DNA from: Caryophanales bacterium UBA6985
GTDB taxonomy: Bacteria; Bacillota_I; Bacilli_A; RF39; UBA660
Direction: 5' to 3'
Assembly: GCA_002450035.1 (NCBI GenBank)
Contig: DJYF01000052.1
Location: 8,609 to 72,608, forward strand
Length of the DNA stretch: 64,000 bases
In this document: piece by piece, positions 1-8,666 of the stretch
Layout of the letters: each line of letters starts with the position of its first letter
Position numbering within the stretch: the first letter of the stretch is position 1
Translations under genes and position numbers: made by a program
Notes under the pieces: generated by a model
Seen by the model: only the letters and a program-made list of their open reading frames with translations
Database searches by the model: none
What the model was told of the DNA's origin: nothing

Positions 1-2
1 CA

Positions 3-1922
3 ATCTTACTTATAGTTACTTTAGTACTTATAGCCATGGAATTTGTTAACTGTGCATATGTCACAGTTAATTTAACCAAGATGGAAAATTTAATACATAA
101 ATTTTATGAAATAACACTATTTGTTTGGTTAACTATATTCTTCTTATATGGTATGCATATGGTTAATGAAAAGAAAGATAATATACTTACAATTAATACA
201 ACTAATATTATTAAAATTGCAGTTCTAGTTATCTATACTATTGCTGTTTCTACAATTATATATTTATTACCAAGTAAAATAGGTATCGCTTATGGAGCAC
301 CATATGAAAATGGTATATTTATATATTATTTCTATTTTATAATTGTATTTTATATGTTGCTTATTGATATTAATTTTTTCCTTAATAAAATTAAAGAAAT
401 AAGAAAGATTGCATCCGTAATAACATTCGAAGTTTTATTTGCTGTATTTGCAACTCTAAGATCATATTTCATGAATCCTGTATTCTTAGTTGAAGGAATT
501 ATAACATCTATAATAGTAATTATTATAGTTAATACTATAGAAAATCCTGATTTAAAAATTATTACAGAACTAGATGCTGCTAAACAAGAAACAGAAAAAG
601 CAACACGTGCTAAAGATGATTTTTTAAGTAGTATGTCTCATGAGATTAGAACACCTCTTAATGCAATAGTAGGTTTATCTCAATTAATTTATGAAAGTGA
701 TAATGTTAATGAAGAGATAAAAAATGATGTTAATGATATCATGTATGCATCTCAAACCCTACTTGAAATAGTAGGTAATATTCTAGATATTAATAGAATA
801 GAATCTAATAAGATGGAAATACAAAATATGAACTATGTTCCTGCTGAAATGATAGAAGAACTAGTTAAAGTAAACTCTGTTAGAATTGGTTCTAAGAATA
901 TTAAATTAAGTTACAATATTTCATCAGATGTTCCATATGAACTAGTAGGAGATAAAGTACATATTAAACAAATTATTAATAATCTTTTATCTAATGCTAT
1001 TAAGTTTACTGAAGAAGGAGCTGTTATACTAACTGTAAATGCTATTAATGATGGATTTGTATCAAATTTAGTTATAACAGTAAGCGATACGGGTAAAGGT
1101 ATTAAAACATCAGACTATGATAAATTATTCCATAAATTTGAACGTCTTGATACAGAGATTAACTCAACAGTAAATGGATCAGGATTAGGACTTGCAATAA
1201 CTAAAAAGTTAGTAGAATTATTAAATGGTAATATAAGAGTTAATTCTACTCTTGGTAAAGGTTCTACATTTGAAGTAAGTATTCCTCAATCAATTAGCAT
1301 GACAATGAATCCTAAACAAATTGCTCTTGAGTATAAGATTGAACAAATGGAAAATGAACAAGTCATTAATCGTAAGAAAAAGAGTGTCTTACTTGTTGAT
1401 GATAGTGCAATTAACTTAAAAATTGCAGTTAACTTCTTAAAAGGTCAATTTATTAATGTTGATACTTGTACATCAGGAAGAGAAGCAATTAATAAAGTAA
1501 AAGAAAATACATATGATTTGATATTCTTGGATTTAAAAATGCCTTTGATGGATGGATTTAAGACAATCGATGAACTTAAAAAAATACCTGGATTTTCAAC
1601 ACCAGTTGTAGCATTCACGGCAGTTGATGAAGATGCAGAAGCAGTATGCTTAAATGCAGGTTTTAAAGCTATATTTGTAAAACCTTTTTCTAAAGCTCAA
1701 TTCTTAAGAGAAATTAATAATTTAATAGATGCTAATTTAGTAATAGATGCATCTTTAGAAGAAAGTGAAAAGAATGTAAAGAAAGAACAAATTCCAACAC
1801 TTAATTCGGTTATTAAAAACAATGCTGCAGCAAAAGAGTCTCCATCAAAACCAGAACTTCCTGAGATGCCGCCTCTTACACAGATGGATGATAAACCAGC
1901 AATTGATTTTGACAACAAATAA
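3..1922 (+). CDS. Hybrid sensor histidine kinase with receiver domain, 5' partial
   Basis: Membrane-bound hybrid sensor kinase whose 5' end is cut by the window edge: the frame is open back to base 3 with hydrophobic codons, so the ATG at 36 is an internal Met. Numbering from that ATG, five or so membrane segments fill residues 1-180. A HisKA domain follows with H-box SHEIRTPLN (phospho-acceptor His202), then an ATPase domain with NNLLSNAIKF, DTGKGI and GSGLGLAI boxes (about 310-400). A receiver domain (about 448-570) has Asp499 in FLDLKMP and a KPFS lysine. A Pro/Glu-rich tail of about 50 residues ends the protein. There is no Hpt domain, so a separate Hpt is needed to pass phosphate on; one lies at 50099-50455 (inferred link). 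The stimulus is unknown. Confidence 0.93.
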   Translation: MLLIVTLVLIAMEFVNCAYVTVNLTKMENLIHKFYEITLFVWLTIFFLYGMHMVNEKKDNILTINTTNIIKIAVLVIYTIAVSTIIYLLPSKIGIAYGAPYENGIFIYYFYFIIVFYMLLIDINFFLNKIKEIRKIASVITFEVLFAVFATLRSYFMNPVFLVEGIITSIIVIIIVNTIENPDLKIITELDAAKQETEKATRAKDDFLSSMSHEIRTPLNAIVGLSQLIYESDNVNEEIKNDVNDIMYASQTLLEIVGNILDINRIESNKMEIQNMNYVPAEMIEELVKVNSVRIGSKNIKLSYNISSDVPYELVGDKVHIKQIINNLLSNAIKFTEEGAVILTVNAINDGFVSNLVITVSDTGKGIKTSDYDKLFHKFERLDTEINSTVNGSGLGLAITKKLVELLNGNIRVNSTLGKGSTFEVSIPQSISMTMNPKQIALEYKIEQMENEQVINRKKKSVLLVDDSAINLKIAVNFLKGQFINVDTCTSGREAINKVKENTYDLIFLDLKMPLMDGFKTIDELKKIPGFSTPVVAFTAVDEDAEAVCLNAGFKAIFVKPFSKAQFLREINNLIDANLVIDASLEESEKNVKKEQIPTLNSVIKNNAAAKESPSKPELPEMPPLTQMDDKPAIDFDNK

Positions 1923-1954
1923 ACTATAACTAATTTAAGTTATAGTTTTTTTTA
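1922..1954 (+). terminator. Intrinsic terminator of the hybrid kinase gene
   Basis: Ten-base inverted repeat (1922-1931 with 1938-1947, loop of six) followed by a run of T. The 5' arm starts at the last base of the stop codon. Confidence 0.9.
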
Positions 1955-1984
1955 TTTTTGTATTATAATTATATTGTGATAACA

Positions 1985-2707
1985 ATGAAAAATAAGAGGA
2001 CATTTTTAATATATGTATTAGTAGTATTATTTATTTCATGCTTGTTTTATCTAACTGATAATGAGTCTCTTGGACTTAATAAAAATGAAACAACAACTAC
2101 TAAACAAGTTTTTATAAGTGATGAAGATATTCCTGATTATGATGGTAAAAGTTACATAGTATTAAATGATAATAAACCATCTTTCTCTCCATCTTCATAT
2201 GACTATAAAGAGTCATTTGAACTTTATAGTGAACTTGATAATCTAGGAAGATGTGGAGTTGCTTATGCACTTTTAGGCAAAGACTTGATGCCAACAGAAG
2301 AAAGAACAGGAATAGGTTCTATTAAACCGTCTGGTTGGCATACCATAAAATATGATTTCATAAAAGGAAAATATCTTTATAATAGATGTCATTTAATAGG
2401 TTTCCAATTAGCAGGAGAAAATGCCAATGAAAATAATTTAATTACATGTACAAGATTCATGAATACTGAATCTATGGTATCTTTCGAAAACAAAGTAGCA
2501 AAATACATTAAAGAAACAAATAATCATGTTTTATATAGAGTTACTCCAGTCTTTGATGGTAATAACTTACTTGCTAAAGGAGTACAAATGGAAGCATCTT
2601 CTCTAGAAGATAAATGTGGTAGTATTTGTTTTAATGTATTTGTTTATAATGTTCAAGATGGAGTAGATATTGATTACACGAATGGTGAATCAAAATTAAA
2701 GGAATAA
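1985..2707 (+). CDS. Membrane-anchored DNA/RNA non-specific endonuclease (EndA-like)
   Basis: 240-residue nuclease of the DNA/RNA non-specific endonuclease family that includes streptococcal DNA-entry nuclease EndA. One N-terminal membrane segment (residues about 5-24) is followed by a Thr-rich linker and an extracytoplasmic catalytic domain. The motif NRCHLIGFQL supplies the presumed catalytic His136, and the NENNLIT stretch downstream fits the Mg2+-binding Asn region. The frame opens earlier with TTG at 1958, but ATG 1985 begins a typical basic/hydrophobic anchor and is preferred. The role (DNA uptake, nutrient scavenging or defence) cannot be told from sequence; in streptococci the anchored relative degrades one strand during competence. 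It is followed by a wall carboxypeptidase. Confidence 0.82.
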   Translation: MKNKRTFLIYVLVVLFISCLFYLTDNESLGLNKNETTTTKQVFISDEDIPDYDGKSYIVLNDNKPSFSPSSYDYKESFELYSELDNLGRCGVAYALLGKDLMPTEERTGIGSIKPSGWHTIKYDFIKGKYLYNRCHLIGFQLAGENANENNLITCTRFMNTESMVSFENKVAKYIKETNNHVLYRVTPVFDGNNLLAKGVQMEASSLEDKCGSICFNVFVYNVQDGVDIDYTNGESKLKE

Positions 2708-2716
2708 GGTGATAAT

Positions 2717-3661
2717 ATGTTAGGAATTTTAATTGGTGTATCTATATTTATTGATTTAGTTTATATAGTTTATTATATAAAAATAACTAATTTAAAGAAA
2801 AAAAGAAAAAAGGGAAGACTTATATTTAAACTAATAGTTAATTTAATAGTTATTTCATGTATACTTGCTCTTTTAGATGGAGTAGTATACTTTATAACTG
2901 ATGCAGGAAATAAGAAAAATATAGATGATAATACTACAACTAAAGAAGTTGAAACTACAGCTAAAAAGGAAGAACCAACAACAAAGAAGACTTCTTCCGT
3001 AAAAGTAGTATCTAAAGAATATCCTAAACTAGATTATATTGAAGGGGATAGAGAAGAAAAAGGATTTACTTCTAAAGGATATTTAATTGAAGAAGTAAAT
3101 GGAGTTACTTATATAGATGGATATATGATAGCTAATAAAACATATGGTCTACCTGAAAATTATGTTCCTAAGAATGCAACTCTTTATAGAATTGCTCCAG
3201 TAGCTCAAAGTTACTTAAATGATTTATTTAAAGCCGCAAAAGAAGCTGGTTATGACTTAAAAGATCAATCTGGTTATAGAAGTTATTCAGTTCAAAAAAA
3301 TCTATACAATAATGCTTTAAACCGTGGTGGAAAAGAAGATGCTGATAGATATTCAGCAAGACCAGGACACTCTGAACATCAAACAGGATACGCAATGGAT
3401 ATTTGTGATAAAAATTATATGGGTGCATGTATTTCAACAGCTTATGATAAAGTACCATCAGCTAAATGGTTAAGCGATAACTGTTGGAAATATGGATTTA
3501 TCTTAAGATATGTTAAGGGTAAAGAAAATGAAACAGGATATGGATATGAATCATGGCATTTTAGATATGTAGGAAAAGATTTAGCTGAAATTCTATATAA
3601 CAATGGGGACTGGTTAACTATGGAAGATTACTTTGGTATAACTTCTGTTTATGAGGATTAA
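2717..3661 (+). CDS. vanY: D-alanyl-D-alanine carboxypeptidase, VanY/M15B type
   Basis: 314-residue membrane-anchored peptidase acting on peptidoglycan stem peptides. Two hydrophobic segments lie at about 1-22 and 38-58, then a Thr/Lys/Glu-rich spacer (about 70-100) leads to the M15B domain. Zinc-site motifs are visible: SGYRSY, RPGHSEHQTGYAMDI (His and Asp ligands) and ESWHFRYVG (third ligand His with catalytic neighbour). Start ATG 2717 sits behind AAGGTGAT. The stop is one base before exonuclease III. VanY-type enzymes remove terminal D-Ala from pentapeptides; here it is more likely routine wall trimming than vancomycin resistance, since no other van genes are present. Confidence 0.9.
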   Translation: MLGILIGVSIFIDLVYIVYYIKITNLKKKRKKGRLIFKLIVNLIVISCILALLDGVVYFITDAGNKKNIDDNTTTKEVETTAKKEEPTTKKTSSVKVVSKEYPKLDYIEGDREEKGFTSKGYLIEEVNGVTYIDGYMIANKTYGLPENYVPKNATLYRIAPVAQSYLNDLFKAAKEAGYDLKDQSGYRSYSVQKNLYNNALNRGGKEDADRYSARPGHSEHQTGYAMDICDKNYMGACISTAYDKVPSAKWLSDNCWKYGFILRYVKGKENETGYGYESWHFRYVGKDLAEILYNNGDWLTMEDYFGITSVYED

Positions 3662-3662
3662 T

Positions 3663-4421
3663 ATGAAGATAGTATCATGGAATGTTGCTGGCTTTAGAGC
3701 TGTATTAAAAAAAGGATTTGAAGAGTTCTTTGACAAAGAAAATGCTGATGTATATTGTTTACAAGAATCTAAAACGTTAGAAGATGAATTTGATTTTAAA
3801 AAAGATGGATATGAAATGATTATTAATCCAGCTGAGAAAAAAGGCTACTCAGGTACTCTTATATTTACAAGAGTAAAACCTCTTAACGTAACATTTGGTA
3901 TGGGGATTGAAGAACATGATCATGAAGGTAGAATTATAACTTTAGAGTTTAATGATTTCTATTTAGTTAATATGTATGTTCCTAATGTTAAAAGAGATTT
4001 ATCTAGACTAGATTATAGAATGAAATGGGAAGATGATTTTAAAAACTATATTAAAAATCTAGAAAAGAATAAATGTGTAGTTGTATGTGGAGACTTTAAT
4101 GTTTGCCACACTGAAAAAGATATTAAAAATGCTAAAGCAAACATTGGTAAAGCAGGATTTACTTATGAAGAAAGGGACAAGTTTACTAAACTACTTGAAT
4201 CAGGTTTTAAAGATACTTGGAGAGAATTTAATCCTGATGTATCTGATAAATTTACTTGGTGGAGTTACATGGGACATGCAAGAGAAACAAATGCAGGTTG
4301 GCGTTTAGATTACTTTATTATAAGTAATGATTATTTTAATAAAGTTAAGACATCTAAAATATTAGATGACATATATGGAAGTGACCATTGTCCTATAGAA
4401 CTTGTTATAGATATGGATTAA
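3663..4421 (+). CDS. xth: Exodeoxyribonuclease III / AP endonuclease
   Basis: 252-residue Mg2+-dependent AP endonuclease and 3'-5' exonuclease of the ExoA/XthA family, cytoplasmic, acting in base-excision repair. Family motifs occur in order: WNVAGFRA, QESKT, GYSGTLIFTR, NMYVPN, GDFNVCHT, WRLDYFI and GSDHCPI. The full catalytic set (Asn, Glu, Asp-x-Asn, Asp-His) is present. ATG 3663 is preferred over the in-frame ATG at 3651 because the family starts at MKIVSWN and GAGG lies just upstream inside vanY. One base separates it from vanY and two from the next gene, so the three are probably cotranscribed. Confidence 0.96.
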   Translation: MKIVSWNVAGFRAVLKKGFEEFFDKENADVYCLQESKTLEDEFDFKKDGYEMIINPAEKKGYSGTLIFTRVKPLNVTFGMGIEEHDHEGRIITLEFNDFYLVNMYVPNVKRDLSRLDYRMKWEDDFKNYIKNLEKNKCVVVCGDFNVCHTEKDIKNAKANIGKAGFTYEERDKFTKLLESGFKDTWREFNPDVSDKFTWWSYMGHARETNAGWRLDYFIISNDYFNKVKTSKILDDIYGSDHCPIELVIDMD

Positions 4422-4423
4422 TT

Positions 4424-4873
4424 ATGAAAAAGTATAAATTAATAATAGTGTTATTTAGTCTTGTTCTTTTAACAGGATGTTCATCTAGTAAATTAGAAAA
4501 ATATTTATCTAAAGAAGATTATAAATGCCAAAAGAGTATTTGCTATAGAAAAGATGCTTATGAAAATATTCAAACATTAGAAAAGACATTTGATATAAAT
4601 AATAATAAATACTTTGAAAAAGAAACATTTAATATTCCAGGTTCTCAAGGTTATGATCTAGAGTATGATTGGTCTACTTTTGTTATCAAGGGTAAGTATT
4701 ATTTACCAACTGCATCTTTTGAAGTATTCCTTAATGTTAAAGATGATAATTCATTTGAATGTAATTCAGATGATGAAGATAAGCTATATGTTAAAGCAGA
4801 GTGCATTGGCTTAAAAGAAAAACTAAAAACAGTTGCATCAAAAGTAGATGAAATAATTAAAAACAATCAATGA
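4424..4873 (+). CDS. Predicted lipoprotein of unknown function
   Basis: 149-residue protein not recognised beyond its export signal. Residues 1-19 form a lipoprotein signal peptide with lipobox LLTGC, so Cys19 would be lipidated and the protein held on the outer face of the membrane. The mature part is short, mixed alpha/beta in character, with two further Cys close together (KCQKSIC) and another pair near the end (FECN, AECIG) that could form disulfides. It starts two bases after exonuclease III and ends in TGA, direct evidence that TGA is a stop here. Confidence 0.75.
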   Translation: MKKYKLIIVLFSLVLLTGCSSSKLEKYLSKEDYKCQKSICYRKDAYENIQTLEKTFDINNNKYFEKETFNIPGSQGYDLEYDWSTFVIKGKYYLPTASFEVFLNVKDDNSFECNSDDEDKLYVKAECIGLKEKLKTVASKVDEIIKNNQ

Positions 4874-4898
4874 AACATAGACATTTGTCTATGTTTTT
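4874..4898 (+). terminator. Intrinsic terminator after the lipoprotein gene
   Basis: Nine-base stem 4874-4882 / 4887-4895, four-base loop, then a T run. It starts right after the stop codon. Confidence 0.9.
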
Positions 4899-4937
4899 AT
4901 ATGCTTTTATATTATAATTAAGAAAAGGTGATCTTGT

Positions 4938-7900
4938 ATGTTACAATTAAAAGACATATCAAAAACTTACATAACAGGTGAGTTAAAACAAACTGCACTT
5001 GATAAAGTTTCTTTAAACTTCCGTGACTGTGAGTTTGTATCTATATTAGGTAAAAGTGGTTCAGGTAAAACAACACTTCTAAATATCATAGGTGGACTAG
5101 ATCATTATGATGATGGAGACTTAATAATTAATAATGTTTCCACTAAAAAGTATAAAGATAAAGACTGGGATTCATATCGTAATCATTCAGTAGGTTTTGT
5201 ATTTCAAAGTTATAATTTAATACCACATCAAACAATACTTGAAAACGTTGAACTTGCTCTTACCATCAGTGGTGTTGGTCCAAGTGAAAGAAAGACTCGT
5301 TCTCTTGAAGCATTAGAAAAAGTAGGATTAAAAGATCAAGCACATAAAAAACCTAATCAATTATCAGGTGGTCAAATGCAAAGAGTTGCTATTGCAAGAG
5401 CTCTTGTTAATGATCCTGATATTCTTCTTGCAGATGAACCAACTGGAGCACTTGATACTAAAACAAGTATTCAAGTTATGGATCTTTTAAAAGAAGTATC
5501 AAAAGATAGATTAGTAATCATGGTTACTCATAACCCTGACCTTGCTGAAAAGTATTCTACAAGAATAGTAAATCTAAAAGACGGTTCTATAACTGGAGAT
5601 AGTAATCCATATGAAATAGATAAGAAAACAAGAAGTATTTATAAGAACTTAGGTAAAGCATCTATGTCTCTTTTAACAGCTTTTTCTTTAAGTTTAAATA
5701 ACTTACTTACTAAAAAGGGAAGAACTATACTTACATCTTTTGCGGGTTCTATAGGTATAATTGGTATTGCTTTAATACTTGCTTTATCAACAGGTTTCCA
5801 AAAATATATAGATAAGGTTCAAGAAGATGCCCTAACTAGTTATCCACTTGTAATAAATGAGTATTCATCTGATCTTACAAGTTTATTATTATCTGCCTTT
5901 GGTAAAGATGACTCTGAAAGTGAAGATGGTTATGTTATTGAAAGTCAAAATATAGCAAATATTTTTACTAGCATAGGAACTAATGATTTAAAATCATTTA
6001 AAGAATATATGGAGAAAAACCAAGAAGAAGTAGATAAGTATGTTAGTCGTGTAGACTATGGTTATAATATAACTCCAAATATTTATACTAAAGATTATAA
6101 AAATGAATTATTAAAAGCAAATCCAAGTGAATCTATTTCAACACTTATGGGAGCAGGAGGAATGTCTTCAACTAATGTATCTATGTATAATGCATCAAGT
6201 GTATTCTTTGAAATTAATAGTGATGAAAAAGAATTAGAAGACTCCATGGATATTATAAAAGGAAGACTTCCTAAGAAGTATGATGAAGTAGTTATAGTTA
6301 TTCCAAATGAAGGTCATATTTCAGATTTACTTTTATACACTTTAGGATTTAAAGATCAAAAAGAATTAAATGATAGACTTACTAAAGTTTATAATGGAGA
6401 AGCTATTTCTAAAGATGAAATAGGTGAACCAATTAAAATTAGTTACGAAAGACTAATGGATACTGAATTAAAACTAATTCTATCAACTGATACATATAAA
6501 TATAATAGTCAATATAATTTATATGAAGATATGACTGTTGATAAATCATTCATGAGTGATTTATATAATAAATCTCTTAGTTTAAAAATAGTTGGTATAG
6601 TAAGTCCAAAAGATGCTAATAATGCAACATCACTTATGTCAGGTGTTGGCTATAGATCAGACTTAATTAAATATATTATTAATGAATCAGCTAAGAGCGA
6701 AATAGTAAAAAAACAATTAGCAACAAGTGACATTAATGTTATAAGTGGTAAATCATTTGATGAAACAGATAACTCAACAGGAATTGATTTTAATGATTTA
6801 GTAACTATTGATACTAATAAATTAAATCAAGCATTCCAAATTAATATAAATGAAAATGATATTAAGAAGTTAACTGAAGGTTATATCGCTGAAATTAGTT
6901 CAATGATTACAGCTAACACAGGAGAAGCAGAAGCATTATTTAGAAGTACTTTAAGTGAAATATTCAAAGGCTTATTAAATGATTATATTGAGTCAAATAA
7001 TACCATGGGTATTTCTCAAATAAAAATAGCAGATATAGAATCTATTATTGATGCTTATTTTGAAAAGAACGTAGTTAAAGAAAAATTAGGTTACTTAGAA
7101 AATAATTATACAGTTCCAAGTGATGTATTTGAGAGTATTTATAAAGAATTTATTAAAGGAGTTCTTCAAGTATATGTACTTAATGCATCTACTGATGGAG
7201 GAGTAAGTGCTTATATTACAGCCTCAGTTGTTAATGAAGTAGTTGATACATCAGTTAACAGTGATCTTCTAAAAGAAAGTACTCATGAAATTGGTATTAA
7301 GATGGTAGAAGCAAATATGCAAAAGAATATCTTAACTAAAGTAGGAGAGTTAAGTGCAGCTTTAATGTCTAAGATGGCTAATGCCTTTAAAGTAGATGAA
7401 TCTAAGTTTAAAGAAGCATTTAAGTTTAATATGAACGAAGACCAAATAAAGAGATTATTTGCAGCAATGAGTACATCAAATGTAACACAAAGTACTCAAA
7501 AATCTAATCTATTAAACTTAGGTTATCAAGATTTAAACAATCCAAGTTCAATGTCTTTCTATTTTAAAGACTTTGATGGTAAAGAAAACTTTATAGATTT
7601 TATTGAAAAATATAATAAAGCAAATGAAGAAGATGAAGAAAAAGTATTAACATATTCAGATGTAACAGGAATACTTATTTCATCAGTTAGAGTTATTGTT
7701 GATAGTGTCTCTTATGTTCTAATAGCATTTGTTTCAATATCTTTAGTAGTTTCATCAATCATGATAGGAATTATTACATATATAAGTGTACTTGAAAGAA
7801 CTAAAGAAATTGGTATTTTAAGAGCAATTGGTGCAAGTAAGAGAAATATTTCAAATATCTTTAATGCAGAAACATTTATAATTGGATTCCTTTCAGGATT

Positions 7901-8111
7901 AATCGGTGTTGTTGTTTCATGGATATTAATAATACCAATTAATATTGTTATTCATTCTATAACTGATAACCCTAATATTAATGCTGTATTACCAATAAAA
8001 GCAGCTATTGTATTAATATTGTTAAGTACTATTCTTACTTTAATAGGTGGTATTATTCCATCAAGAAGTGCTGCTAAGAAAGACCCAGTTCTAGCTCTAA
8101 GGACAGAATAA
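4938..8111 (+). CDS. ABC transporter: ATPase fused to FtsX-type permease (MacB/LolD class)
   Basis: 1057-residue single-chain ATPase-permease. Residues 1-225 are a LolD/MacB-class ATPase: Walker A GKSGSGKTT (about 38-46), signature LSGGQMQ, Walker B ILLADEPTGALD and H-loop MVTHN. A transmembrane helix near 265-285 follows, then an extracytoplasmic region of about 600 residues. The C-terminal FtsX domain (about 920-1057) has three helices with the ERTKEIGILRAIGAS coupling motif. Such mechanotransmission transporters move lipoproteins, lipids or peptides across or out of the membrane. The very large outer domain (MacB's is roughly 200) suggests a substrate-binding or wall-facing job. It ends in TAATG overlap with the GNAT gene. 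Confidence 0.92.
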   Translation: MLQLKDISKTYITGELKQTALDKVSLNFRDCEFVSILGKSGSGKTTLLNIIGGLDHYDDGDLIINNVSTKKYKDKDWDSYRNHSVGFVFQSYNLIPHQTILENVELALTISGVGPSERKTRSLEALEKVGLKDQAHKKPNQLSGGQMQRVAIARALVNDPDILLADEPTGALDTKTSIQVMDLLKEVSKDRLVIMVTHNPDLAEKYSTRIVNLKDGSITGDSNPYEIDKKTRSIYKNLGKASMSLLTAFSLSLNNLLTKKGRTILTSFAGSIGIIGIALILALSTGFQKYIDKVQEDALTSYPLVINEYSSDLTSLLLSAFGKDDSESEDGYVIESQNIANIFTSIGTNDLKSFKEYMEKNQEEVDKYVSRVDYGYNITPNIYTKDYKNELLKANPSESISTLMGAGGMSSTNVSMYNASSVFFEINSDEKELEDSMDIIKGRLPKKYDEVVIVIPNEGHISDLLLYTLGFKDQKELNDRLTKVYNGEAISKDEIGEPIKISYERLMDTELKLILSTDTYKYNSQYNLYEDMTVDKSFMSDLYNKSLSLKIVGIVSPKDANNATSLMSGVGYRSDLIKYIINESAKSEIVKKQLATSDINVISGKSFDETDNSTGIDFNDLVTIDTNKLNQAFQININENDIKKLTEGYIAEISSMITANTGEAEALFRSTLSEIFKGLLNDYIESNNTMGISQIKIADIESIIDAYFEKNVVKEKLGYLENNYTVPSDVFESIYKEFIKGVLQVYVLNASTDGGVSAYITASVVNEVVDTSVNSDLLKESTHEIGIKMVEANMQKNILTKVGELSAALMSKMANAFKVDESKFKEAFKFNMNEDQIKRLFAAMSTSNVTQSTQKSNLLNLGYQDLNNPSSMSFYFKDFDGKENFIDFIEKYNKANEEDEEKVLTYSDVTGILISSVRVIVDSVSYVLIAFVSISLVVSSIMIGIITYISVLERTKEIGILRAIGASKRNISNIFNAETFIIGFLSGLIGVVVSWILIIPINIVIHSITDNPNINAVLPIKAAIVLILLSTILTLIGGIIPSRSAAKKDPVLALRTE

Positions 8112-8554
8112 TGATTAGAAAAGTTCAAGAAAAAGATTTATCAACTGTAGATAACTTACTAACTTTATTAATTCAAGATGAGAGAAAATATAATAAAAAT
8201 ATTAATCCTGATTTTAAAGTAGACGGCTGGTATCAAAGGTTTATAAATGATGATAATAGAATAATTCTAGTATATGAAATTGATTCAAAAGTAGTAGGTT
8301 ATATATACGGTTATATAGATTTATCTCCTGTTAATATAAGGCCTGTTGCAATTCTTGATGCCTTATATGTAGAAGAAAGCTATAGAACAAATGGTATAGC
8401 TACTGAATTAATTGATGAATTTATTAACTGGGTTAAATCTAAAGATGCTATTTCTATAGAAGTAAGTGTTCTACTAGAAAATAATAAAGCTATAAATCTT
8501 TATCTAAAAAATAGATTTAAAAAGTATTCAGAAAGATTAAAACTAATGATATAG
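8111..8554 (+). CDS. GNAT family N-acetyltransferase
   Basis: 147-residue acetyl-CoA-dependent acyltransferase. The acetyl-CoA pyrophosphate loop is visible as YRTNGIATEL (RxxGxA pattern) after LDALYVEESY, and the C-terminal part has the N-x-x-A-x-x-L-Y pattern (NNKAINLYLKNRF). The substrate cannot be inferred. It overlaps the preceding ABC gene by one base, so the two are translationally coupled. Confidence 0.88.
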   Translation: MIRKVQEKDLSTVDNLLTLLIQDERKYNKNINPDFKVDGWYQRFINDDNRIILVYEIDSKVVGYIYGYIDLSPVNIRPVAILDALYVEESYRTNGIATELIDEFINWVKSKDAISIEVSVLLENNKAINLYLKNRFKKYSERLKLMI

Positions 8555-8568
8555 TTTTAATCTTTTTT
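8532..8568 (+). terminator. Intrinsic terminator overlapping the GNAT stop codon
   Basis: Fourteen-base perfect stem (8532-8545 with 8552-8565) and six-base loop, then T run. The 5' arm encodes the last residues and the TAG stop opens the 3' arm. Confidence 0.93.
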
Positions 8569-8644
8569 ATGTGGATTAAATGAATGACTTTTAAAAATAT
8601 ATGTGGATTTACATTACTATAAATGTGGAAATAAATAATATAAT
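8569..8644 (+). promoter_or_regulatory. murE upstream region with three ATGTGGA repeats and a -10 box
   Basis: The heptamer ATGTGGA occurs at 8569, 8601 and 8623 and a TATAAT box at 8639-8644 lies 22 bases before the murE ATG. No convincing -35 box is seen at standard spacing. The repeats might bind a regulator or be chance in AT-rich sequence. Confidence 0.35.
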
Positions 8645-8666
8645 CTTAATACAAGGAAGTGAAAAA

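Noticed and set aside
36..38. ATG at 36 as the start of the hybrid kinase
   Set aside because: The frame stays open with hydrophobic codons to the window edge and there is no ribosome site, so it is an internal Met.
4081..4308. Small + strand ORF inside exonuclease III
   Set aside because: Fully contained in a conserved gene in another frame, without a ribosome site.
4871..4873. Mycoplasma-type code with TGA read as Trp
   Set aside because: TGA ends the lipoprotein gene directly before a terminator and also ends tdk at the tmk overlap; Trp is written TGG throughout.
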